Of a stretch of 64,000 nucleotides of DNA, positions 55,261-64,000 are shown piece after piece. The notes beneath the pieces were generated by a model, which saw only the letters and a list, made by a program, of their open reading frames with translations, searched no databases and was not told the DNA's origin. The DNA is from Belnapia rosea (GTDB lineage: Bacteria > Pseudomonadota > Alphaproteobacteria > Acetobacterales > Acetobacteraceae). The stretch spans positions 62,001-126,000 of the forward strand of contig NZ_FMZX01000007.1 of the NCBI RefSeq assembly GCF_900101615.1. Reading direction: 5' to 3'. The stretch's first letter is position 1, and each line of letters opens with the position of its first letter. The translations under genes and the position numbers were made by a program.

Positions 55261-56556
55261 ATGTCGAAGCCGATCGATGAGGGCCAGGCGAAGGGTCCCA
55301 CGCGCCGTCGCCTGCTCCAGGCCGCCATCGGCGCCGCTGCCGGCTCCGGCGCCCTCACCGGCTTCCCGACCATCTGGGCGCAGAACATCCGCGACATCAC
55401 GCTGCAGCATGCCGGGCCGCCGGTCACCGCCATCCCGCAGATCGCCGAGCAGGCGGGCAAGGATCTCGGCTTCACCGTGCGTATGCAGGCGAGCGAGAAT
55501 GCCGACCTGCTGAACCGCTTCCTCTCGCAGTCGAGCGCCATCGACGTCGCCGATGTCAGCATCACCTTCCTGAAGTATCTGGTCGGACGGAACGTCCTGC
55601 AGACCATCCCGGTCTCGAAGCTCAAATACTGGGACCAGACCATCCCGGTCTTCACCAAGGGCGAGTACCCGGACGGCCGCAAGGCCTCGACCGAGGGCCT
55701 CGCCCCCTATGGCGTGCTCTACGCCACCACCGAGGAGGGCAAGGCCTTCGCCCCCGGCCCGACGGCCTGGGTGACAGGCATGCCATCGGTCACCAATGCC
55801 GACACGCTCGGCATCCGCCCCGACCTCACCGGACGGCCGATCACCAGCTGGGCGGACCTGCTTGACCCCGCCTTCAAGGGCAAGGCGGCGCTGCAGGACC
55901 AGCCGACCATCGGCATCATCGATGTCGCCATGGCAGTGCAGGCGCGCGGCAGCATGGCCTACGGCAACAAGGGCAACATGACGCGCGCCGAGATCGACAA
56001 GACGATCGCGCTCATGATGGAGATCAAGCGCAGTGGCCAGTTCCGCTCCTTCTGGACGACCTTTGACCAGTCGGTGAACCTGATGGCCTCGGGCGAGGTG
56101 GTCATCCAGTCGATGTGGTCGCCCGCCGTCTCCGCCGTGCGCACCCGCGGCATCCCCTGCACCTTCCAGCCACTGAAGGAGGGCTATCGGGGCTGGGGCT
56201 ACAATCTCGGCCTGATGAAGCACCTGACGGGGCTGAAGCGCGACTGCGCCATCGAATATGCCAACTGGTACGCCTCGGGCTTCCAGGGCGCCTTCATCGC
56301 CCGCCAGGGCTACTACTCGGCCCAGCCGGAGACGGTGCGGAAGGTCCTCACCCCGGCCGAGTGGGACTACTGGTACGACGGCAAGCCCGCCGCGACCGAC
56401 CTGCCCGACCCCTTCGGCAAGCCCGCGATCAAGCCCGGCGAGGTCCGCGATGGCGGCGCCTTCTGGCAGCGCATGGGCAACATCGCGGTCTGGAACTCCG
56501 TGATGGATGAGGACCGCTACCTCACCCGGAAATGGAACGAGTTCATCACCTCCTGA
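55261..56556 (+). CDS. PotD/PotF-like ABC transporter substrate-binding protein
   Basis: 431 residues. Twin-arginine-like signal ([11 protein letters not shown]) and cleavage near residue 42. The mature part is a family 1 solute-binding protein close to spermidine/putrescine receptors ([37 protein letters not shown]). ATG 55261 has AAGGAGG 5 nt upstream. First gene of the operon with a RutA-like monooxygenase, two permeases and an ATPase. The ligand may be the monooxygenase substrate. Confidence 0.87.
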   Translation: MSKPIDEGQAKGPTRRRLLQAAIGAAAGSGALTGFPTIWAQNIRDITLQHAGPPVTAIPQIAEQAGKDLGFTVRMQASENADLLNRFLSQSSAIDVADVSITFLKYLVGRNVLQTIPVSKLKYWDQTIPVFTKGEYPDGRKASTEGLAPYGVLYATTEEGKAFAPGPTAWVTGMPSVTNADTLGIRPDLTGRPITSWADLLDPAFKGKAALQDQPTIGIIDVAMAVQARGSMAYGNKGNMTRAEIDKTIALMMEIKRSGQFRSFWTTFDQSVNLMASGEVVIQSMWSPAVSAVRTRGIPCTFQPLKEGYRGWGYNLGLMKHLTGLKRDCAIEYANWYASGFQGAFIARQGYYSAQPETVRKVLTPAEWDYWYDGKPAATDLPDPFGKPAIKPGEVRDGGAFWQRMGNIAVWNSVMDEDRYLTRKWNEFITS

Positions 56557-56573
56557 GCAGGGAAGCGCGCATC

Positions 56574-57656
56574 ATGCAGCTCGGCGTCTTCATCCCCATC
56601 GGGAACAATGGCTGGCTGATCTCGACCAACTCCCCGCAATACATGCCGAGCTTCGACCTGAACCGCACCATCGTCGAGAAGGCGGAACGCTTCGGCTTCG
56701 ACTTCGCCCTCTCGATGATCAAGCTGCGCGGCTTCGGCGGGCCGAGCGGCTTCTGGGACCACAACCTCGAATCCTTCACCCTGATGGCAGGGCTCGCCGC
56801 GGTGACGAGCCGCATCCAGCTCTTCGCCACCTGCGCCGTGCTCACCCTGCCGCCCGCCATCGCCGCCCGCATGGCGATGACGATCGACAGCATCTCCCAC
56901 GGCCGCTTCGGGCTGAACCTCATCACCGGCTGGCAGCGCGCCGAGTACACCCAGATGGGGATCTGGCCGGGCGCGGAGCACTATGCCAACCGCTACGAGT
57001 ACTGCACCGAATACGTCACCATCCTGAAGGATCTCTGGTCCACCGGCCGCTCCGACTTCAAGGGCCGCTTCTTCCGGATGGAGGATTGCCGCTGCAGCCC
57101 GCTGCCGCAGCGCCCCATCCCCATCATCTGCGCGGCGCAGAGCGGCGCCGGCACGCGCTACGCCGCCGAGCATGCCGATTACAACTTCTGCGCCAGCACC
57201 GGCTTCAACGACCCGAAGGCGGTGGCGCCGAGCGTTGCCCGCCTCGTCGAGGCCAACAAGGCAACCGGGCGCGACTGCGGCGCCCTGGTGCTGACCATGA
57301 TCATCGCCGACGAGACCGATGCCGCCGCCCAGGCGAAATGGGAGCACTACAAGGCCGGCACCGATATCGAGGCCATCGCCTGGCGCGATGCGCAATCCTC
57401 CGACGACCCGAACCCCGACCCATTCGCCGGCCCCAACCGCCGCCGCCTGCTGACCGAGCAGCAATTGCCCACCAACCAGGGCGTGCTCTGCGGCTCCTAC
57501 GCCTCCATCGCCCGCATGCTGGACGAGATGGCGGAGGTCCCCGGCGTCCGCGGCGTCATGCTGACCTTCGACGACTTCGTCATCGGCATGGAGCAATTCG
57601 GCACCCGCATCCTGCCGCTGATGCGCTGCCGTGATGCCCTCCGGCGGGCCGCCTGA
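56574..57656 (+). CDS. LLM-class flavin monooxygenase, RutA-like (second copy)
   Basis: 360 residues. Even closer to Rut[59 protein letters not shown], then [17 protein letters not shown] paralogue of the protein at 53913, differing mainly in the central insert. Sits between the receptor and permease genes of a PotFGHI-like operon (18 and 3 nt gaps), so substrate import and ring opening seem linked. No RutB-F genes follow, so downstream steps or the flavin reductase must be elsewhere. Confidence 0.87.
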   Translation: MQLGVFIPIGNNGWLISTNSPQYMPSFDLNRTIVEKAERFGFDFALSMIKLRGFGGPSGFWDHNLESFTLMAGLAAVTSRIQLFATCAVLTLPPAIAARMAMTIDSISHGRFGLNLITGWQRAEYTQMGIWPGAEHYANRYEYCTEYVTILKDLWSTGRSDFKGRFFRMEDCRCSPLPQRPIPIICAAQSGAGTRYAAEHADYNFCASTGFNDPKAVAPSVARLVEANKATGRDCGALVLTMIIADETDAAAQAKWEHYKAGTDIEAIAWRDAQSSDDPNPDPFAGPNRRRLLTEQQLPTNQGVLCGSYASIARMLDEMAEVPGVRGVMLTFDDFVIGMEQFGTRILPLMRCRDALRRAA

Positions 57657-57658
57657 GG

Positions 57659-58582
57659 ATGAGCATCACCCAACCCGCCGAGGGCATCGCCGTCACGCCC
57701 CGCCCGCGCCGCCGCCGGCGCCTCCGCCTCTCGCCGCAGCTCGTCTCGCTGCTCCAGGTCGGCCCGCTCGGCATCATCCTGATCGCCTTCTTCGCGCTGC
57801 CGACGCTCATCTTCCTGGTGGTCAGCTTCTACGACTACGACCGCGTCGGCATCTACCCGGACTTCCTGCTCGACAACTACCGCGATTTGCTGACCACGCC
57901 GGCCACGCTCCGCGTCTATCTCAGCTCGCTGAAATTCGCCTTCATCGTCTGGGGCATCACGCTCTTCCTCGGCTTCAACATCGCCTACTTCCTCGTCTTC
58001 CATGTCCGCAGCCGCATGGTGCGGACGGTGCTGTTCCTGCTCTGCGCCATTCCCTTCTGGACCTCGGGCATCATCCGCACCATCGCCTGGATCCCCTTCC
58101 TCGGCCGTAACGGCGCCTTCAACCAGGCGCTGATGCAGGTGCACCTGACCGAGAAGCCGCTCGAATTCCTGCTCTTCTCGCCCTTCGCCGTCTGCGTGAC
58201 CTATGTGCACCTCTTCACGTTGCTGATGATCGGACCCATCGCCAACTCCCTGGCGAAGATCGACCCGGCGCTGCTCGAGGCGGCGCGCGACGCCGGCGCC
58301 AGCCGCTGGCGCACCATGGCCGATGTGGTGATCCCGCTGTCGAAGACCGGCATCGCCCTCGGCTCCATCCTCGTCTTCACCCAGGTCATGGGCGACTTCT
58401 TCGTGGTGAAGCAGATGAGCGGCGGGCAGAGCGCCTCCATCGTCTCGGCCCTGGCCACCGAGATCCAGGCGATGCAATACCCGCCGGCCGCCGCCGCCTC
58501 GATGGTCCTCGTGCTCTTCGTCGCCCTGATGGTCGCCGGCATGATGCGCGTCGTCGATGTGCGGAAGGAGCTGGTACGGTGA
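57659..58582 (+). CDS. ABC transporter permease, PotB/PotH-like
   Basis: 307 residues, about six membrane helices starting near residue 37 (LGIILIAFFALPTLIFLVV). The EAA loop EAARDAGASRWRTMADVVIPLSKTG (about 205-229) contacts the ATPase. Overlaps the next permease by 4 nt (GTGA). Part of a polyamine-type importer. Confidence 0.92.
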   Translation: MSITQPAEGIAVTPRPRRRRRLRLSPQLVSLLQVGPLGIILIAFFALPTLIFLVVSFYDYDRVGIYPDFLLDNYRDLLTTPATLRVYLSSLKFAFIVWGITLFLGFNIAYFLVFHVRSRMVRTVLFLLCAIPFWTSGIIRTIAWIPFLGRNGAFNQALMQVHLTEKPLEFLLFSPFAVCVTYVHLFTLLMIGPIANSLAKIDPALLEAARDAGASRWRTMADVVIPLSKTGIALGSILVFTQVMGDFFVVKQMSGGQSASIVSALATEIQAMQYPPAAAASMVLVLFVALMVAGMMRVVDVRKELVR

Positions 58583-59415
58583 GCGCGCGGGACCCGCGCG
58601 AGCGGCGCCCCTGGACCTTCTATGCCCTCGCCTCGCTGATGGGCCTGTTCCTGCTCTTCCTCTACGGGCCCATGCTCGTCATCTACCTGCTCTCCTTCCA
58701 GGGGCCGGATGGCGGCGTGACCTTCCCCATGGTGGGCAGCTCCACCTTCTGGTTCGAGGAGATCCTGCGGCCCGGGCAGATGGCGAACATCCCCGCTGCC
58801 TTCGGCCGCTCCCTCCTCCTCGCCGCCATCGTCAGCCTGCTCACCGTGCTGATCTCGGTGGCGGCCGGCATGGGCTTCCGCCGCCGCTTCCCGGGCTCGG
58901 GGGTGCTGTTCTACCTCGCCGTCGCCAGCCTGGTGATGCCGAGCCTCCTCGTCGGCTTCGGCATCGGCCTCGGCTTCCAGCTCTTCGGCTGGGAGCCAGG
59001 CCTCTTCACCTCGGCGCTGGCCGCCCAGCTCACCTGGACGCTGCCCTTCGGCCTCTTCGCCATGTTCGCGGTCTTCAACCGCTTCAACCGCGCCTATGAG
59101 GAAGCGGCGACCGATCTCGGCGCCAGCGCCTGGCAGCGGCTGCGCCATGTCACGCTGCCCATCCTGCTGCCCGGCATCCTCGGCGTGGCGATGGGCGCCT
59201 TCACCCTCAGCTACGACGAATACGCCCGCACCACGCTCGTCGCCGGCAACCGCAACACCCTCCCCCTCGAGATCTACGCGCTGATCTCGAGCGCCACCTC
59301 GCCGACGCTGTTTGCCATCGGCACGCTGACGACGGCGGTCTCCTTCCTCGTCATCGGCGCCACCCTCGCCCTCGTCATCCGCCTCCAGCGCCGCCGCGCC
59401 GCGGCCGCCCGCTGA
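58579..59415 (+). CDS. ABC transporter permease, PotC/PotI-like
   Basis: 278 residues, six predicted helices; EAA loop YEEAATDLGASAWQRLRHVTLP. GTG start at 58579, overlapping the previous stop. Second membrane half of the importer. Confidence 0.92.
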   Translation: MSARDPRERRPWTFYALASLMGLFLLFLYGPMLVIYLLSFQGPDGGVTFPMVGSSTFWFEEILRPGQMANIPAAFGRSLLLAAIVSLLTVLISVAAGMGFRRRFPGSGVLFYLAVASLVMPSLLVGFGIGLGFQLFGWEPGLFTSALAAQLTWTLPFGLFAMFAVFNRFNRAYEEAATDLGASAWQRLRHVTLPILLPGILGVAMGAFTLSYDEYARTTLVAGNRNTLPLEIYALISSATSPTLFAIGTLTTAVSFLVIGATLALVIRLQRRRAAAAR

Positions 59416-59432
59416 CAGAGGAGCCCCAAGGC

Positions 59433-60425
<993 letters not shown>

Positions 60426-60445
60426 CCCATAACCGAGCAGCAACA

Positions 60446-60477
60446 GCATCAACCGGCACGCAGCGTCAGGTTGATGC
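60446..60477. terminator. Hairpin after the ABC operon
   Basis: Perfect 9-bp arms GCATCAACC (60446-60454) and GGTTGATGC (60469-60477), loop of 14 nt, 20 nt beyond the ATPase stop. No U-tract. Confidence 0.35.
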
Positions 60478-60558
60478 GGGGATCGCGCTTGCGGGAGCGC
60501 GGACGCGTTCGCGCGAGCAAGGGTTCCGCGACCTGCCCCGGACGGTTAGGCAGGTTGC

Positions 60559-61173
60559 ATGAATCGCCGGTCCCTCCTGCTCGGCGCCCTCGCGCCCGTC
60601 GCCCTCTCCGCCCCCGCCCTCGCCACGCAGCGACCGCTGCCGGCCGCGCGGCGGCTCACCCTGCGCCATGCGGCGACGGGTGCGCGCTTCAACGGCCTCT
60701 ATCATGACGGGCGCGCGGTCGATCCCGGCGCTCTCGCCGAGATCTCGGCCGTGCTGGCCGACAGCCGCACCGGCACGGTGCATGCCTTCGACCCGACGGC
60801 CATCGACATCCTCTGGGAGGCCGGGCAGCGTGCCCGCTGGCGCGGCGAATTCCTCGTTGTCTCAGGCTTCCGCACGCCGGAGACCAACGCGCTGGTCTGC
60901 GGCGCCGGCAACAGCCAGCATCTCCGTGCCTCGGCACTCGATGTCTGCGTCTCCGCCGCGCAGCTGGCGGGCTTCACCGATGCCGCGCTGGGGATGAAGC
61001 GCGGCGGCGTCGGCGTCTATGCCAGCCGCGGCTTCATCCATCTCGACAGCGGGCCGGTGCGGCGCTGGGGCGACGTACCCGGCGGCCCGTCCGGCAGCAG
61101 CGCCCCGCGTGCCGTTCCCGAGGACCCCATCGCGCGCATCGCCGAAGCCTGGGCCTCGACGCGCACGCGCTGA
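60559..61173 (+). CDS. DUF882 / YcbK-like peptidase M15 family protein
   Basis: 204 residues. Signal peptide ending near residue 22 (ALAT). The peptidase M15-type metal site is seen in NSQHLRASALDV and GFIHLDSGPVRRWG, giving two His and an Asp. YcbK-like proteins (MepK) cleave 3-3 peptidoglycan cross-links in the periplasm. Free-standing gene with a hairpin beyond the stop. Somewhat longer C-terminal tail than usual. Confidence 0.85.
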   Translation: MNRRSLLLGALAPVALSAPALATQRPLPAARRLTLRHAATGARFNGLYHDGRAVDPGALAEISAVLADSRTGTVHAFDPTAIDILWEAGQRARWRGEFLVVSGFRTPETNALVCGAGNSQHLRASALDVCVSAAQLAGFTDAALGMKRGGVGVYASRGFIHLDSGPVRRWGDVPGGPSGSSAPRAVPEDPIARIAEAWASTRTR

Positions 61174-61184
61174 CCGCGGGCATC

Positions 61185-61202
61185 GCGGGGCCTCCGCCCC
61201 GC
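61185..61202. terminator. Bidirectional terminator hairpin
   Basis: Perfect 7-bp arms GCGGGGC and GCCCCGC with a 4-nt loop, between the convergent DUF882 and small secreted protein genes. Confidence 0.45.
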
Positions 61203-61207
61203 CACCC

Positions 61208-61480
61208 TCAGTAGCGGTAATAGGGCCGTGGTGGCGGCGCGTAGCGCGCCCGCGGCGGCGCGTAACGCGGCCGGTAGTAGCGGCGTGGCGGCGGCGCATA
61301 GTGGCGCCGGTAATAGGGCCGTGGCGGCGGCGGGGCGTAGTGGCGGCGATACTGCACCGGCACCAGTGGTGAGGCTTCCGTCATGGCCAGGGCGGTGCCT
61401 GCTGGCCGGGCCGGGGCCGCGGAAGCCGCTCCGGACAGGAGCCCGAGCCCGAGCAGGGTGGCGAGGATCAAGCGGCGCAT
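61208..61480 (-). CDS. Small secreted Tyr/Pro/Arg-rich repeat protein
   Basis: 90 residues. Signal peptide 1-22 (RRLILATLLGLGLLSGAASA). The C-terminal half consists of degenerate repeats of the form R-H/R-Y-A-P-P-P-R-P-Y-Y, ending YYRY. Such proteins are common in Acetobacteraceae and Bradyrhizobiaceae and have no known function; a cell-surface or periplasmic matrix role is a guess. ATG 61480 has AAGGAG 7 nt upstream. Confidence 0.7.
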   Translation of the reverse strand: MRRLILATLLGLGLLSGAASAAPARPAGTALAMTEASPLVPVQYRRHYAPPPPRPYYRRHYAPPPRRYYRPRYAPPRARYAPPPRPYYRY

Positions 61481-61595
61481 GGCCAACTCCTTCGTGGTCG
61501 ATGCGGCAACGCTCCACCCGGGGCAAGGCTGCATTCGGGCCATTCCGCCGCAATCTCGGGGCAACACGTGACGCCGTGTGACAGGGCGGCCCCTC

Positions 61596-61645
61596 AAGCA
61601 AACACCTCCGATCAGATGGAATAATTTGGTCGGAGGTATTTGCTT
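61596..61645. repeat. Long inverted repeat upstream of the secreted protein gene
   Basis: Arms AAGCAAACACCTCCGA (61596-61611) and TCGGAGGTATTTGCTT (61630-61645) match at 15 of 16 positions around an 18-nt AT-rich loop. Unusually AT-rich for this genome. It lies 32 nt past the recJ stop on the minus strand, so it may be the recJ terminator, an operator or the relic of a mobile element end. Confidence 0.6.
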
Positions 61646-61676
61646 TATCCGTGAGCCAGCGCGAACGGAAACCGCC

Positions 61677-63452
61677 CTAAGCAGACGGGACTGTCGCCGC
61701 ATCCACCACATGCAGGCAGGCGGTCACCGTATCGTTCCAGCGCTCGGCCCGGATCTGGCCGCAGAGATGCAGCGGCGTGCCCTGCCGGGCCAGCAGCGCC
61801 TCGGCCAGCGGCCCCTCCTTGGCGCGGAAGCAGATGGCCTTCAGCCGCCCTCCCGCCTCGCCCTCGAGGAAGGCGCGGATGGTGTTGCCCTCCTTCCCCA
61901 CCCGGTCGGCCCGCACCACCCGAGCCCGCGGCAGGACGAAGACCGGCTCCTCATTGCCGGCGCCGAAGGGCGCCAGCCGCTCGACCTGGCAGGCGAGGTC
62001 CGTGGTGGCGGCCGGCACCGCGACGCTGCCCTCCACCACCAGGTCGGCGGCACCCGGCAGCCCGCCCGCCTGGGCCAGGCGCTCGTCGAGGAAGGCATGC
62101 AGCTCCTCCCGCCGCCCGGCCAGGAAGCTGAAGCCGGCAGCCATGGCATGCCCGCCACCCGTCTCCAGCAGCCCCGCCTGCCGCGCGGCGATGACGGCCG
62201 CGCCGAGATCGACGCCGGGGACGGAGCGGCCGGAGCCCTTGGCCAGCCCGCCCGCCAGCCCGGCGACGCAGGCGGGCCGGTTGAACCGCTCCTTCACCCG
62301 CCCGGCGACGATGCCGACCACGCCTGGATGCCAGCCATCCCCGACGACCAGCAGCACGGGGTGCCCGGCGGCATGCTGCGCCTCGGCCGCGGCGAAGGCA
62401 GCGCCCAGCACCTCAGCCTCAACCTCCTGCCGCCGCCGGTTCACCGCATCCAGGCGCTCGGCCATGGCCCGCGCCTCGACCGGGTCGTCGCAGAGCAGCA
62501 GCCGCATGCCGAGATCGGGCTCGTCCACCCGCCCGGCGGCATTGATCCGCGGGCCGAGCACGAAGCCCAGGGAATGCGCCGTCGGCCCATCGCGCACCTG
62601 CCCGACATCGAGCAGCGCGGCGATGCCCGCCCGCCCGCGCCGGGCCATCACCTTCAACCCCTGCGTCACCAGCGCCCGGTTGACGCCGGTGAGCGGCATC
62701 ACGTCGCAGACGGTCGCCAGCGCCACCAGGTCGAGCAATTCGAGCGGCGAGGGTTCCGTCCCTTGGGCGAAATGCCCCGCCCGCCGCAGCGCCCGGTGCA
62801 GCGCGACCACAGCGAGGAAGGCAACCGCCGCGGCGCAGAGGTTGCGCAGGCCGGAGGTGCAGTCGAGCCGGTTGGGGTTCACCGCCGCGGCGATGCGCGG
62901 CACCGGCCCCTCCGACTTGTGGTGGTCGAGCACCACCACATCGGCCCGCCCCTCGGCGGCGGCCAGCGCCTCATGCGCCGCGATGCCGCAATCGACGCAG
63001 ACGATCAGCGTCGCCCCGCGCTCGCAGAGGATGCGGATGGCGGCCGGGTTGGGGCCGTAGCCCTCCTTCAGCCGGTCCGGCACGTAGTGGCTGACGGTGC
63101 AGCCGAGGCGCCGCAGGGCGCGGACCATCAGCGCGCCGGAACAGGCGCCGTCCACGTCGTAATCGCCGAACACCGCCACCGTCTCGCCGGCGAGGACGGC
63201 CCGCGCCAGCCGCTCGGCGGCGGCATCCATGTCGATCAGCCGGGACGGATCGGGCAGCAGGGCGCGCAGCGTCGGCTCGAGGAAGTCGCCGACACCCTCG
63301 AGCGGCACGCCGCGGGCCGCCAGCAGCCGGCCGACCAGCTCAGGCAGGCCGGCCCGCTGGGCGATGGCGAGGCCCAGCCGCGGCTCGGCCTCGCGCCAGA
63401 CCCAGCGCCGGCCGGTCAGGCTGCGGCCAATGCCGAGAACAGGCTCGGCCAT
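61677..63452 (-). CDS. recJ: Single-stranded-DNA-specific exonuclease RecJ
   Basis: 591 residues. DHH phosphoesterase: GDYDVDGACSG (motif I), LDHHKSEG (motif III), the DHHA1 domain motif GGGHAMAAGFSF, and an OB-like C-terminal domain. Degrades ssDNA 5' to 3' in recombination and mismatch repair. ATG 63452 gives the normal N-terminus. Follows glpX by 4 nt; glpX-recJ is a typical alphaproteobacterial pair. Confidence 0.95.
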   Translation of the reverse strand: MAEPVLGIGRSLTGRRWVWREAEPRLGLAIAQRAGLPELVGRLLAARGVPLEGVGDFLEPTLRALLPDPSRLIDMDAAAERLARAVLAGETVAVFGDYDVDGACSGALMVRALRRLGCTVSHYVPDRLKEGYGPNPAAIRILCERGATLIVCVDCGIAAHEALAAAEGRADVVVLDHHKSEGPVPRIAAAVNPNRLDCTSGLRNLCAAAVAFLAVVALHRALRRAGHFAQGTEPSPLELLDLVALATVCDVMPLTGVNRALVTQGLKVMARRGRAGIAALLDVGQVRDGPTAHSLGFVLGPRINAAGRVDEPDLGMRLLLCDDPVEARAMAERLDAVNRRRQEVEAEVLGAAFAAAEAQHAAGHPVLLVVGDGWHPGVVGIVAGRVKERFNRPACVAGLAGGLAKGSGRSVPGVDLGAAVIAARQAGLLETGGGHAMAAGFSFLAGRREELHAFLDERLAQAGGLPGAADLVVEGSVAVPAATTDLACQVERLAPFGAGNEEPVFVLPRARVVRADRVGKEGNTIRAFLEGEAGGRLKAICFRAKEGPLAEALLARQGTPLHLCGQIRAERWNDTVTACLHVVDAATVPSA

Positions 63453-63456
63453 GGTC

Positions 63457-64000
63457 TCAGCCGAAGAAGGGCATCGGCTTGCGGTCGAAGTTGTGATGGC
63501 CCTCGACATAGCGGACGGTGCCCGACTTGCTACGCATGACCATGGAATGGGTGATGGCGCCGGTCGCGGTGCGCCGCACGCCGCGCAGCATCGGGCCGGT
63601 GGTGACGCCGGTGGCGGCGAACATCACGTCGCCCCGCGCCATCTCATCGACGCTGTATTTCCGGTTCGGGTCGGTGATGCCCATGGTGCGGGCGCGCTCC
63701 ACCTGCTCCTCATTCTCGAACAGGAGGCGGCCCTGCAGCTGGCCGCCGATGCAGCGCAGCGCCGCCGCCGCCAGCACGCCCTCCGGCGCGCCGCCCGAGC
63801 CGATATAGATGTCGATGCCCGTCTCCGGCTGGCTGACCGCGATGACGCCCGAGACATCGCCGTCGCCGAGCAGGGTGATGCGCGCGCCCGCGGCCCGGCA
63901 GGCCTTGATCATCGCCTTGTGGCGGTCGCGGTCGAGGGTGCAGACCATGAGGTCGCCCACCTCACACTGCTTCGCCTGGGCCAGGGCGCGGAGGTTCTCC
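63457..64000 (-). CDS. glpX: Class II fructose-1,6-bisphosphatase GlpX (partial, N-terminus beyond window)
   Basis: The C-terminal ~180 residues only. GDGDVSGVI, IGSGGAPEGVLAAAALRCIGGQLQGRL and FAATGVTTGPMLRGV are the GlpX core, matching the Li-sensitive phosphatase superfamily. It hydrolyses fructose-1,6-bisphosphate in gluconeogenesis. The N-terminal metal site lies off the right edge. recJ begins 4 nt after its stop. Confidence 0.94.
   Translation of the reverse strand, partial: ENLRALAQAKQCEVGDLMVCTLDRDRHKAMIKACRAAGARITLLGDGDVSGVIAVSQPETGIDIYIGSGGAPEGVLAAAALRCIGGQLQGRLLFENEEQVERARTMGITDPNRKYSVDEMARGDVMFAATGVTTGPMLRGVRRTATGAITHSMVMRSKSGTVRYVEGHHNFDRKPMPFFG

Overview
The window is GC-rich, densely packed and mostly accessory-metabolic. 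The overall flavour suggests an alphaproteobacterium of the Acetobacteraceae (Roseomonas-like). The pointers are two tripartite-tricarboxylate (Bug) receptors, a phasin with CTGC-N3-GCAG operator palindromes, an AapJ-type amino-acid receptor, a glpX-recJ pair, a clpS/clpA pair and a lipid A operon of alphaproteobacterial type. This is an inference; no rRNA is present to confirm it. I see no complete insertion sequence, integrase or CRISPR array.

Layout. 1-4370: envelope glycan genes, with a DprE1-like oxidase (cut by the left edge) and a HAD-UbiA fusion on the minus strand and two family-2 glycosyltransferases on the plus strand. 4357-11255: a four-enzyme catabolic operon (epoxide hydrolase, MDR reductase, hydratase, GMC oxidoreductase) bracketed by a Bug receptor and a TRAP receptor. 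11385-14487: a probable URC-type uracil catabolism operon (GTP cyclohydrolase II-like URC1, URC4/DUF1688, uracil phosphoribosyltransferase). 14601-19190: Nudix, AhpD-like, ClpA, ClpS and a phasin with two PhaR-type palindromes around its promoter. 19535-25839: DD-peptidase, DSD1/D-threonine aldolase-like enzyme, nucleotidyltransferase, a short ORF behind a LexA-type box, RNase PH, RdgB, YciI-like protein and AapJ-like receptor. 25922-29748: a TetR-controlled DevBCA-type exporter operon with a new small exported protein and a 36-bp perfect operator-like inverted repeat. 29810-33759: lipid A/Kdo operon (DUF374, waaA, lpxK, lpxL-like).

33863-42037: small membrane protein, Tim44-domain protein, chemoreceptor, a dienelactone-hydrolase-like protein lacking its nucleophile, TldE/PmbA, an M16 protease and threonine synthase. 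42297-44240: a ribbon-helix-helix/MazF toxin-antitoxin pair translationally chained to a DUF938 methyltransferase, followed by a sirtuin. 44245-46494: acyl-CoA dehydrogenase and a second Bug receptor. 46604-51702: a six-gene cluster (ACP, FabZ-like, two ketosynthases, MDR dehydrogenase, LpxXL-like acyltransferase) in the same order as the rhizobial acpXL-lpxXL cluster that makes and attaches very-long-chain fatty acids to lipid A. 51767-53836: small proteins, a NERD-like membrane protein, a lower-GC stretch and tRNA-Glu(UUC). 53913-60425: two RutA-like flavin monooxygenases around a PotFGHI-type ABC transporter. 60559-64000: DUF882 protein, small secreted Tyr/Pro-rich protein, RecJ and GlpX (cut by the right edge).

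The genes combine into four themes: outer-membrane lipid A construction (two separate loci), uptake and oxidation of organic acids and N-heterocycles (including two possible uracil routes about 40 kb apart), a self-regulated efflux system, and housekeeping protein and nucleotide quality control.
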